Source: JACDBE01 sp051002015 (GTDB lineage: Bacteria > Actinomycetota > Acidimicrobiia > Spongiisociales > UBA5794). Taken from it: a DNA stretch of 7,206 nt. The notes under the pieces are model-generated. The model made no database searches, was not told the origin of the DNA, and was given only the letters and a program-made list of their open reading frames with translations. The translations under genes were made by a program, and so were the position numbers. Positions within the stretch are counted from its first letter, which is position 1, and every line of letters starts with the position of its first letter. The DNA is taken from positions 1-7,206 of the forward strand of contig JBPCMS010000107.1 of the NCBI GenBank assembly GCA_051002015.1, read 5' to 3'. Shown one piece after another: positions 1 to 5,903 of this stretch.

Positions 1-1370
1 AGAAGGATCCGAACGCCCGGTACCAGACCGCCGCCGAGATGCGCTACGACCTACTCCGCTTCCTCCGCGGCACGACCACCGCCCCCACCCGGCAGACCGA
101 GGGCGCCACCAGGGTTATCGCCGCCCCGCCGCCGGTCGCCCCTCCCCCACCGACGGCGGTACCCGACGAGACCGCCCGTCACATGGCGGTGGCGCCGGCG
201 CAGGAGGCGTCGGGCCGGGGCGGGGTCATCGCCGGGATCATCGGCCTGATCCTGCTGCTTGTCGCCGGTGTCGTCATCCTGTGGTTGCTGCTCATGGGAG
301 GCGACCCCGATCTGGTGACCATCCCCGAACTACGCAACCAGTCCCAGCGGGAGGCGACCACCGAGCTCCAGGACCTCGACCTGCGGGTGGACTTGGCGAC
401 CGAGGCCAGCGACAACATCGCCGCCGGGTTCGTCATCAGAACCGAGCCGGCGGCGGGTGAGCAGGTGGAGGTCCGTTCACTGGTGACCATCGTGGTCTCC
501 GGCGGTCCCAACCTGTTCCCCGTCCCCAACGTGCTGGGGCTGACCGAGGAGCAGGCCCGCGCCGCCATAGAGGAGCAGGGCTTCGAGGTTGGCGAGGTGA
601 CCGGCCGCGAGGACCAGGACGTCGAAGAGGGTCTGGTGCTCGACCAGGACCCGGCGCCCGGTGCCGAAGCGGCGGCGGGCACCGCCGTCGATCTGGTGCT
701 CTCCGCCGGGCCGTTCGCCCTCACCGTTCCCTCCGTCGAGGGGCTGTCGGAGACCGACGCCGTCCGCCTCCTCGAGGAGGCGGGCTTCGAGGTCGAGGTG
801 GAACATGAGTTCTCCGACGAGATCGAGGAAGGTCTGGCGACACGTACCGATCCCGGTGCCGGGCAGCTGGTCGACCGGGAGAACCCCACCGTCGTGCTGT
901 TCATCTCGGACGGGCCCGAGCCGTTCTCCCTTCCCTCGTTCATCGGGCTGTCGGGCGACGAGGCCGAGGCTCTGGCGGCGCAGATCGGGCTCGGGATCGT
1001 CTTCGAGGACCCGATCGACGTGTCGCTGGCCAGCGGGCTCGCCGGCAGGGTCGCCGATCAGAGCCCCGCCGCAGGCACCGAGGTCACCGAGGGTGACACC
1101 GTCGTGGTCAGGTTGGGTCAGGTGCGCCGGGTGGAGGTGCCGGAGCTGTTCGGGATGACCGAGGCACAGGCCGCCCAGGCCCTCGACGACGTCGGGCTGG
1201 AGCTGGTCGTGTTGGGGACGGTTCCCAACGACGACCCGTTGCTGGCGGGCCGGGTGGTCGGCCAGGATCCCCCCGAGGGCACCCCGATCGAGGAAGGCTC
1301 CGAGGTCGGAGTGCAGCTCGGGGCCGAGCCGGCAACGACGACCACGACCACGACAACGACGCCGCCGTGA
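1..1370 (+). CDS. pknB: PknB-like serine/threonine protein kinase with PASTA repeats (5' partial)
   Basis: This is the C-terminal part of a transmembrane Ser/Thr kinase that senses cell-wall fragments and phosphorylates division and peptidoglycan-synthesis proteins. The frame is open to the left edge (first codon at 3). The residues before the ATG at 39 read KDPNARYQTAAEM, which is the conserved end of a PknB kinase domain (helix I region), so that ATG is internal and the true start lies outside the window. Counting from it, residues 11-60 are a Thr/Pro-rich cytoplasmic linker, 61-87 a hydrophobic transmembrane helix, and about 92-156, 160-225, 228-293, 297-361 and 365-429 are five PASTA repeats, each closing with a P-x-x-G turn. 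Four PASTA repeats are found in M. tuberculosis PknB. The protein ends in nine Thr and two Pro. The Thr in ATRVI (residues 23-27) is a conceivable FHA-binding phosphosite (inference). The kinase catalytic core itself is not visible. The stop overlaps the mutY start. Confidence 0.93.
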   Translation, partial: KDPNARYQTAAEMRYDLLRFLRGTTTAPTRQTEGATRVIAAPPPVAPPPPTAVPDETARHMAVAPAQEASGRGGVIAGIIGLILLLVAGVVILWLLLMGGDPDLVTIPELRNQSQREATTELQDLDLRVDLATEASDNIAAGFVIRTEPAAGEQVEVRSLVTIVVSGGPNLFPVPNVLGLTEEQARAAIEEQGFEVGEVTGREDQDVEEGLVLDQDPAPGAEAAAGTAVDLVLSAGPFALTVPSVEGLSETDAVRLLEEAGFEVEVEHEFSDEIEEGLATRTDPGAGQLVDRENPTVVLFISDGPEPFSLPSFIGLSGDEAEALAAQIGLGIVFEDPIDVSLASGLAGRVADQSPAAGTEVTEGDTVVVRLGQVRRVEVPELFGMTEAQAAQALDDVGLELVVLGTVPNDDPLLAGRVVGQDPPEGTPIEEGSEVGVQLGAEPATTTTTTTTTPP

Positions 1371-2197
1371 CCGCGGGTGCGATCGAGGAGGAGCGAAACG
1401 CCGCCCTGCTCGAGTGGTACGAGGCCAACCAACGTCCGTTCCCATGGCGCGCGACCGCCGACCCGTACGCCATCCTGGTATCAGAGACGATGCTGCAGCA
1501 GACCCAGGCGTCCCGCGTCGTCCCCCACTATGAGGCGTTCCTCGCCCGTTTCCCCGACGTCGCCTCGCTGGCGGCCGCCCCCTTCACCGAGGTGGCCGCC
1601 GTCTGGTCGGGGCTGGGGTACAACCGCAGGGCGCGGTGGCTTCACCGGGCGGTGAAGGAGATCGCCGCCTCCGGGTGGCCGGACACGGTTGCCGGGCTCG
1701 AGGCGCTCCCCGGTGCCGGGGACTACACCGCCAGGGCGGTCGCCGTCTTCGCCCTCGGCCACCACGATGTCACCCCCGACACCAACCTGAAGCGGGTGTT
1801 GAGCCGGTGGTATGGCGAGCCGCTGGCCGGGGCGAACCTGTATCGAATCGCCAGGAGGGTCATCGCCGACGACCCGATCGCATGGAACCAGGCGGTGATG
1901 GACCTCGGCGCCACCATCTGCAGGCGGCAGGCCGCCTGCGACCGCTGCCCGGTGGCGGCGTGGTGCGCCGGCCCGGACGTGTACCAGCGCCCCGCGATGC
2001 AGACGCGGTTCGACGGATCGGTGCGCCAGGTGCGCGGGGCGATCATGCGTGATCTCATCCGGGGGCCGCTCGATGACGCCGCCCTGGCCATGGCGATGGG
2101 GCGGTTCCCTCCCGAACAGGTTGACGAGGCGCTTGACGGGCTGATCGAGGACGGCCTGGTGGTCGAGACGGACCACGGCTTCGCCATCGCCGACTGA
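1367..2197 (+). CDS. mutY: A/G-specific adenine DNA glycosylase MutY, short form
   Basis: Base-excision repair enzyme that removes adenine mispaired with 8-oxoguanine, preventing G:C to T:A changes. It has 276 residues. Glu40 in the SETMLQQTQ segment is the catalytic acid. The helix-hairpin-helix is LPGAGDYTA at 114-122, followed by the catalytic Asp138 in TPDTNLKRV. WSGLGYNRRAR (80-90) is also family-typical. A four-cysteine Fe-S cluster follows at C185, C191, C194 and C200. The first spacing is X5 where MutY/EndoIII proteins normally have X6. There is no C-terminal NUDIX-like domain as in the 350-residue E. coli enzyme. Residues about 215-276 instead resemble the small winged-helix-like tail of short actinobacterial forms. 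The GTG start overlaps the kinase stop (GTGA) and has no clear Shine-Dalgarno site, suggesting translational coupling. The next in-frame ATG would remove the catalytic region. Confidence 0.95.
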   Translation: MTAGAIEEERNAALLEWYEANQRPFPWRATADPYAILVSETMLQQTQASRVVPHYEAFLARFPDVASLAAAPFTEVAAVWSGLGYNRRARWLHRAVKEIAASGWPDTVAGLEALPGAGDYTARAVAVFALGHHDVTPDTNLKRVLSRWYGEPLAGANLYRIARRVIADDPIAWNQAVMDLGATICRRQAACDRCPVAAWCAGPDVYQRPAMQTRFDGSVRQVRGAIMRDLIRGPLDDAALAMAMGRFPPEQVDEALDGLIEDGLVVETDHGFAIAD

Positions 2198-2353
2198 GCA
2201 GTCCACTTCGGGAAGGGCGCACGCTCAGGAGATTGGCGCCGCCGGTCGAGCAGGATCTCGCCCAGTCAGGTGTAGGAGAACTCGAGCCCGACGAGCCGGG
2301 CAGCGATGTGGACGTCATGTGGCCGCGTCGGAAATGGTCTACCCCCTGTGCCT

Positions 2354-2374
2354 CCCCCGATCGTTACCCGGGGG
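2354..2374 (+). terminator. possible terminator hairpin after mutY
   Basis: CCCCCG (2354-2359) pairs with CGGGGG (2369-2374) around a 9-nt loop. A short T run (2383-2386) lies about 8 nt further on, so this is only a weak match to an intrinsic terminator. It is 156 nt past the mutY stop and just before the crgA promoter, where termination of the kinase-mutY transcript would be expected. I see no gene in the rest of the 2198-2421 gap. Confidence 0.3.
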
Positions 2375-2408
2375 CCCTGGCGTTTTCTGCACCCCTTGGA
2401 CGACTCGC

Positions 2409-2414
2409 TACGAT
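2409..2414 (+). promoter_or_regulatory. -10 box of crgA, leaderless
   Basis: TACGAT fits the actinobacterial TAnnnT -10 consensus and lies exactly 7 nt before the crgA ATG at 2422. Transcription would then begin at or next to the start codon, giving a leaderless mRNA. No convincing Shine-Dalgarno site is present between the box and the ATG, which supports this. No good -35 hexamer is seen at the right distance. Confidence 0.55.
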
Positions 2415-2421
2415 TTCTCCC

Positions 2422-2676
2422 ATGCCCGTTTCCAAAGGCCGCAGGAAGGCCAATCGTCGGCCGACGCCGCCAAGCAAGCCGGTCAGCTCCGCCGTCCACA
2501 AGGGCCCGTCACCCATGTGGTACGTGGTGGCAATGTTCGCCCTGATGGGGCTCGGGGTGCTGCTGATCCTGGCCAACTACATCAACCTGCTCCCGGGTGG
2601 CACCTCGAACACGTGGTTGATGGTCGGTCTCGCCGGTATCGCCGCCGGCTTCGGGATGACCCTCAACTACCGGTAG
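2422..2676 (+). CDS. crgA: Cell division protein CrgA
   Basis: Small two-helix membrane protein that in mycobacteria and streptomycetes sits at the septum, contacts FtsZ, FtsQ, FtsI and other divisome proteins, and influences septum formation. It has 84 residues, the usual family size. A basic, Pro-rich cytoplasmic N-terminus (MPVSKGRRKANRRP) is followed by the family signature around GPSPMWYV, a transmembrane helix at about 32-53, a short loop with NLLPGG, a second helix at about 64-80, and a short tail ending TLNYR. The reading frame is open further upstream to a TTG at 2233, but that extension has no resemblance to CrgA. The ATG at 2422 also sits directly behind a -10 box, so it is chosen as start. 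The family is confined to Actinobacteria. It lies downstream of the PknB-like kinase, as in mycobacteria, but with mutY between them. Confidence 0.93.
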   Translation: MPVSKGRRKANRRPTPPSKPVSSAVHKGPSPMWYVVAMFALMGLGVLLILANYINLLPGGTSNTWLMVGLAGIAAGFGMTLNYR

Positions 2677-2698
2677 CTGCGCACTCCCGCCCCAACGC

Positions 2699-2748
2699 TT
2701 TCTTAGGACCGAAACGCATCGTGAGCGACGTGTTCTGGTCCTAAGAAA
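2699..2748. repeat. 50-nt imperfect palindrome between convergent genes
   Basis: Perfect 12-bp outer arms, TTTCTTAGGACC (2699-2710) and GGTCCTAAGAAA (2737-2748), enclose further pairing. There is a G-T pair (2711/2736), an A-C mismatch, five pairs (2713-2717 with 2730-2734, one of them G-T), another A-C mismatch, three pairs (2719-2721 with 2726-2728) and a TGAG loop. It lies between the 3' ends of crgA and the minus-strand membrane-protein gene, where a shared bidirectional terminator is expected. However, the T-rich part is on the 5' side of the stem on both strands and the 3' side is A-rich, the reverse of a normal U-tract terminator. It may be a REP-like or mobile repeat, or an RNA 3'-end structure. 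Confidence 0.8.
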
Positions 2749-2764
2749 ATCATGCCGCCGTCCC

Positions 2765-2998
2765 TCAGACCTCGACCATGTCCTCGCGGCAGTGGCGGGG
2801 CGCCGCCATGTCACCCTCCTGGGCGTGGGTGACGGTGAGCCTGAGCCCGCACACGGTGCACCGGTAGTCAACCTCGACCGATTGGACCTCGTCCGGATCG
2901 GGAGCCTCGGGCATCGGGGTCGCCAGCATCCTGATCGCCCACAGGGCGGTGGCGAAGATCGCCACCCCGATGACGATGGCGATCAGCCAGACGAGCAC
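2765..2998 (-). CDS. Small single-pass membrane protein with C-terminal Cys/His cluster, function unknown
   Basis: This is a 77-residue protein I cannot name. A hydrophobic helix at residues 2-22 starts almost at the N-terminus. An acidic, Pro-containing linker (about 28-43) follows, then a compact tail with C47-x2-C50, His58, and adjacent His69-Cys70 (YRCTVCGLRL, then APRHCRED). The spacing suggests a small zinc-ribbon-like metal site, though this is inference. The GTG start at 2998 is one base after the thiolase stop codon, so the two are probably translated together. The frame continues upstream inside the thiolase gene, but that part has shadow-like composition (Arg/Pro/Ser-rich) and is left out. 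The single Arg just after the helix weakly favours a cytoplasmic tail. It could anchor or regulate a partner, or be unrelated to the thiolase. Confidence 0.75.
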   Translation of the reverse strand: MLVWLIAIVIGVAIFATALWAIRMLATPMPEAPDPDEVQSVEVDYRCTVCGLRLTVTHAQEGDMAAPRHCREDMVEV

Positions 2999-2999
2999 G

Positions 3000-4166
3000 T
3001 CAATCGAGCCGCTCGATGATCGTGGCGTTGGCCATGCCCCCACCCTCGCACATGGTCTGCAGACCGTAGCGGCCGCCCGACCGTTCCAGCTCGTTGAGCA
3101 GGGTGGCGAGCAGCTTGCCCCCCGAGGCGCCCAGCGGGTGACCCAGCGCCATCGCCCCGCCATTGACGTTGGTCTTCTCCCAATCGGCGCCGGTATCACG
3201 GAGCCAGGCGGCAACCACCGTGGCGAACGCCTCGTTGAGCTCGAAGCGGTCGATGTCGTCGATGGTAAGCCCCGCCTTGGCCAGCACCTTGTCGGTGGCG
3301 GGAATGGGCCCGGTGAGCATCGTCACCGGGTCGACCCCTGCCAGGGCGAAGGCGACGAACCGGGCCCTCGGCTTCAGCCCGAGCTCGTCCGCCTTCTCCC
3401 TGCTCATGATCAGGATGGCGGAAGCGCCGTCGGTGATCTGCGACGAGTTGCCTGCGGTGACCTGCCCGTCCTCCTTGAAGGCGGGCTTGAGACCGGCCAG
3501 GGTCTCCATGGTGGTGGTGGGACGGATGCCCTGGTCGCGTCGCATCACCTCACGGGTGCCGCCCTCGTTGGTGATCTCGATGGGGACGATCTCGTTGTCG
3601 AAGCGGCCCTCCTCGGTGGCCCTCGCCGCCCGCATGTGCGAGTCGAAGGCGAGCCGGTCGGCTTCCTCCCTGGTGATCCCCCACTTCTCGGCGATGAGTT
3701 CTGCGGAGATGCCCTGGGGGACGATCCCGTTGTCGTAGCGGGCCATCATCGCCGGGCCGAACGGCTGACCCGGGCCCTGGAGCATGGTCACCCCCATCGG
3801 CACCCTGGTCATGGCCTCGACCCCGCCTGCGATCACCACGTCGTAGGCGCCCGCCATGACGCCCTGGGCGGCGAAGGCGACCGCCTGCTGGCTCGAGCCG
3901 CACTGGCGGTCGATGGTGGTGCCGGGGACCGACTCGGGGAAGCCGGCGGCGAGGACGGCGTTGCGGGCGACGTTGACGGCCTGCTCGCCGGTCTGCATCA
4001 CACAGCCGAGGATGACGTCGTCGACCGTGGCCGGGTCGAGGTCGTTCCGCTTGACCAGATCCCTGAGCACCTCGGCGGCGAGATCGACCGGATGCCAGTC
4101 CTTGAGCTGCCCTCCGCGCTTGCCACCCGGGGTGCGGACGGCGTCGATGATCACGGCCTCGGTCAT
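3000..4166 (-). CDS. Acetyl-CoA C-acyltransferase (thiolase, FadA type)
   Basis: Thiolase-family enzyme that either cleaves 3-ketoacyl-CoA in beta-oxidation or condenses two acetyl-CoA. It has 388 residues, full length. The nucleophilic Cys89 is in DRQCGSSQQA, NEAFA (311-315) supplies the oxyanion-site Asn, His343 is in GGAMALGHPLGASG, and the acid/base Cys373 is in MCEGGG. The C-terminal half also carries TAGNSSQITDGASA (237-250), typical of the family. By memory its motifs resemble the steroid and fatty-acid thiolases of actinobacteria such as FadA5. Substrate and direction cannot be read from sequence, and no fadB, dehydrogenase or ligase gene is nearby. The ATG at 4166 is preceded by purine-rich GAGGACGAGGAG, a usable ribosome site. 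The gene leads a two-gene unit with the small membrane protein, whose start is one base after this stop. Confidence 0.93.
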   Translation of the reverse strand: MTEAVIIDAVRTPGGKRGGQLKDWHPVDLAAEVLRDLVKRNDLDPATVDDVILGCVMQTGEQAVNVARNAVLAAGFPESVPGTTIDRQCGSSQQAVAFAAQGVMAGAYDVVIAGGVEAMTRVPMGVTMLQGPGQPFGPAMMARYDNGIVPQGISAELIAEKWGITREEADRLAFDSHMRAARATEEGRFDNEIVPIEITNEGGTREVMRRDQGIRPTTTMETLAGLKPAFKEDGQVTAGNSSQITDGASAILIMSREKADELGLKPRARFVAFALAGVDPVTMLTGPIPATDKVLAKAGLTIDDIDRFELNEAFATVVAAWLRDTGADWEKTNVNGGAMALGHPLGASGGKLLATLLNELERSGGRYGLQTMCEGGGMANATIIERLD

Positions 4167-4196
4167 GGCTCCTCGTCCTCTCGCTGGGATCGTTCG

Positions 4197-4202
4197 AAGG
4201 TA
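4197..4202 (-). promoter_or_regulatory. candidate -10 box for the thiolase unit
   Basis: Read on the minus strand this is TACCTT, a TAnnnT match about 30 nt before the thiolase ATG. Transcription from it would give a short leader that contains the GAGGACGAGGAG ribosome site. No clear -35 hexamer is seen, so this rests on the -10 match and position only. Confidence 0.35.
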
Positions 4203-4245
4203 CCACGGCGACGCGGGGTCACCGCCCGGTCGGCCCTGACACCAG

Positions 4246-4276
4246 CGGGCCCGGACCCCGTGAGGACCCGGGCCCG
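4246..4276 (-). terminator. GC-rich hairpin after the halogenase-like gene
   Basis: CGGGCCCGG (4246-4254) and CCGGGCCCG (4268-4276) form a perfect 9-bp stem with a 13-nt loop, about 18 nt past the stop codon of the minus-strand flavoprotein gene. No T run follows on the minus strand, so it is not a full intrinsic terminator. U-less GC hairpins are, however, proposed terminators in actinobacteria. It would separate this gene from the thiolase unit. Confidence 0.5.
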
Positions 4277-4294
4277 TCGCCCGGCGTCGTTCGG

Positions 4295-5710
4295 TCAGAC
4301 GGGCTCGAGTGCCCGCCGCTCCTCGTGCCGGCGCAGCGCCTCGTGGAAGGCGACCGCCGGCCCCAGCTCGCAGCTGGTCGCCGACAGGGTGGGCCGGTCG
4401 ATCACCAGGTTCTTGAACCCGGCGAACATCCTCTCGTCGCGCAGCGTGTCGATGAAGCTGCGGTACTTGTTGGCCACCTCGAAGAAGTCGCCGCCGATGA
4501 GGAAGTGGTACACGGCGATGGCGTTCTGGTAGTGCTCGAAGTCGGGGAAAGCCTCGGAAGCCGACCCCAGTTGGGCGAAGTTGATCGCCTCGGGGGTGTA
4601 GAACAGCCGGATGAGCCTGTCGATGACGTCGTAGGCGCTGACGATCCGGTCGTAGGCGTCGACGAACGCCGGCTCGGAGGCCTCAATCCCCTCGGTGAGC
4701 CGCTGGTGCACCACCTCGGAGAGGATCTGGGCGCTGCGCATCGCCATGAACACCCCGCTGGAAAAGATCGGGTCGATGAACGCCGAGGCGTCGCCGACCA
4801 GGGCGAAACGGTCGCCCCACTTCTGCTTGCACAGGTACGAGTAGTCGCCGTTCACCGCCAGGACCCGCTCCATGGTGGCCCCGTCGAGGATCTCCTTGGT
4901 GAACGGCGCCGCCTCGATCTCCTTGAGGTAGAGCGCCATCTTCCAGTCCTCGTGGCCTTCGGCGAGCAGCTCCTTGCGCTGCGACCTGTAGTACGAGGAG
5001 TTGACCACCACGCCTACGCTGAGCCGGTCGGTGCCGAGCGGGATGCACCAGATCCACCCCTGCTTCTCGCCACCGAGGTAGACGATCTGGATCAGCCCCT
5101 CCTCGAGGGTGCCGACGAACTTGGCTCCCTTCCAATAGCTGCAGCTCAGCGCGGTGCGCTCCAGCTCCTTGTGGGCGACCTTGGTGCCCAGCCGGTTGGA
5201 CATGAACGTCTCCCGGCCGCTGGCGTCGATGACGAAGCGTGCCCGGATCGCGAGCTGCTCCCCGTCAGGGGCGGCGGCGAAGACGGTGGCGCCCTCGTCG
5301 TCGAGGTCGACGTTGGTGACCTTGGTCTCCTGGTGCACGGTGGCGCCCAGCGAGGCCGAGTGCTCGAGCAGCACGTCGTCGAATTCGGAGCGGATCACCT
5401 GGAACGACAGCGAGCCTTCGCCCTTGATGTGGTGGTGGAAGCACCACGCCGTGTTGGTGATCCCGTCGACGTCGATGAAGCGGACCCCCGGCTTGCGCAC
5501 CCAACGCTGCTTCATGTCCTCGAGGATGCCCAGCGCCTTGAACACGTTGAAGCAGAAGGGGAGCATCGACTCGCCGACGTGCTCGCGCGGGAACCGGTCA
5601 CGTTCGAGCACGGTGACGTCATGGCCCTTCATCGCCAGGAACGACGAGATCGTGGAGCCGGCAGGGCCACCCCCGATCACCACGACGTCTGTCGTGCGTA
5701 CGTCTGCCAT
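4295..5710 (-). CDS. Flavin-dependent halogenase-like monooxygenase
   Basis: A 471-residue FAD enzyme of the family that includes tryptophan, pyrrole and phenol halogenases (for example CmlS, PltA). These use FADH2 and O2 to make HOCl or HOBr and halogenate an aromatic or activated carbon. Visible motifs are the N-terminal Rossmann GGGPAG (13-18), PREHVGES (41-48), and WVRKP (70-74), whose Lys73 lines up with the catalytic lysine of CmlS. WIWCIP (219-224) is the halogenase WxWxIP motif, and FIDPIFSSG (311-319) matches the FxxPxxSxG motif. GD at 306-307 binds FAD. The C-terminal 110 residues are helical-looking and less conserved, as expected for the substrate-specific part. AAGGGGG is a ribosome site before the ATG at 5710. 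No flavin reductase, NRPS, PKS or tryptophan gene is in the window. It could still be a non-halogenating monooxygenase; the family is firm, the reaction is inference. Confidence 0.85.
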   Translation of the reverse strand: MADVRTTDVVVIGGGPAGSTISSFLAMKGHDVTVLERDRFPREHVGESMLPFCFNVFKALGILEDMKQRWVRKPGVRFIDVDGITNTAWCFHHHIKGEGSLSFQVIRSEFDDVLLEHSASLGATVHQETKVTNVDLDDEGATVFAAAPDGEQLAIRARFVIDASGRETFMSNRLGTKVAHKELERTALSCSYWKGAKFVGTLEEGLIQIVYLGGEKQGWIWCIPLGTDRLSVGVVVNSSYYRSQRKELLAEGHEDWKMALYLKEIEAAPFTKEILDGATMERVLAVNGDYSYLCKQKWGDRFALVGDASAFIDPIFSSGVFMAMRSAQILSEVVHQRLTEGIEASEPAFVDAYDRIVSAYDVIDRLIRLFYTPEAINFAQLGSASEAFPDFEHYQNAIAVYHFLIGGDFFEVANKYRSFIDTLRDERMFAGFKNLVIDRPTLSATSCELGPAVAFHEALRRHEERRALEPV

Positions 5711-5891
5711 CTTGCCCCCTTGTGGATTCGGAGTCAGAGCGAGGCTGAAGAACGTGAGGTCCCACAGCAGGACGCCAGCCTAGACGCGTCACCGGGACCC
5801 CAGATGAGCCGACCGACCCTTTGTGGGTGACCGGTTCTCCGACCGGGCCGGCCCCGCCGTGGGAGAGCACACCGGCGACTGTGGCGGTCCC

Positions 5892-5897
5892 TACCGT
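5892..5897 (+). promoter_or_regulatory. -10 box of the APH-family gene, leaderless
   Basis: TACCGT fits TAnnnT and ends 6 nt before the GTG at 5904, mirroring the crgA arrangement. Transcription would start at or beside the start codon. No Shine-Dalgarno site precedes that GTG, which supports a leaderless message and helps decide the start. No clear -35 is seen. Confidence 0.45.
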
Positions 5898-5903
5898 GAT
5901 GCC

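Noticed and set aside
39..41. ATG at 39 as the start of a stand-alone PASTA protein
   Set aside because: The frame is open upstream to the window edge and encodes the conserved end of a PknB kinase domain (RYQTAAEM spans the ATG), so this methionine is internal.
477..1445. Minus-strand open frame opposite the PASTA region
   Set aside because: Arg/Gly/Leu-rich shadow of the kinase gene, without motifs or a ribosome site.
2233..2421. N-terminal extension of CrgA from a TTG at 2233
   Set aside because: The extra 63 residues have no CrgA similarity, the gene would be far over family length, and a -10 box lies 7 nt before the ATG at 2422.
2999..3214. Upstream extension of the small membrane protein inside the thiolase gene
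   Set aside because: It would overlap the conserved thiolase C-terminus and reads as Arg/Pro/Ser-rich shadow sequence; the membrane helix begins right after the GTG at 2998.
2949..4532. Long plus-strand open frame (527 codons) opposite the thiolase
   Set aside because: It is antisense to a thiolase with all catalytic residues, has His/Gly/Asp/Val-rich shadow composition, and matches no family. Long antisense frames are expected at this GC content.
4325..5830. Long plus-strand open frame (501 codons) opposite the halogenase-like gene
   Set aside because: Same reason: repetitive Val/Asp/Glu/Gly composition, no recognisable motifs, and fully covered by a minus-strand gene with clear FAD and halogenase motifs.
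5845..5854. GGGCCGGCCC palindrome upstream of the APH-family gene as an operator
   Set aside because: Short self-complementary GC strings are common in DNA this GC-rich, and nothing ties it to a regulator.
5823..5903. N-terminal extension of the APH-family protein from a GTG at 5823
   Set aside because: The extension looks non-coding, contains the likely -10 box, and family members start near VFTRPPDLPD.
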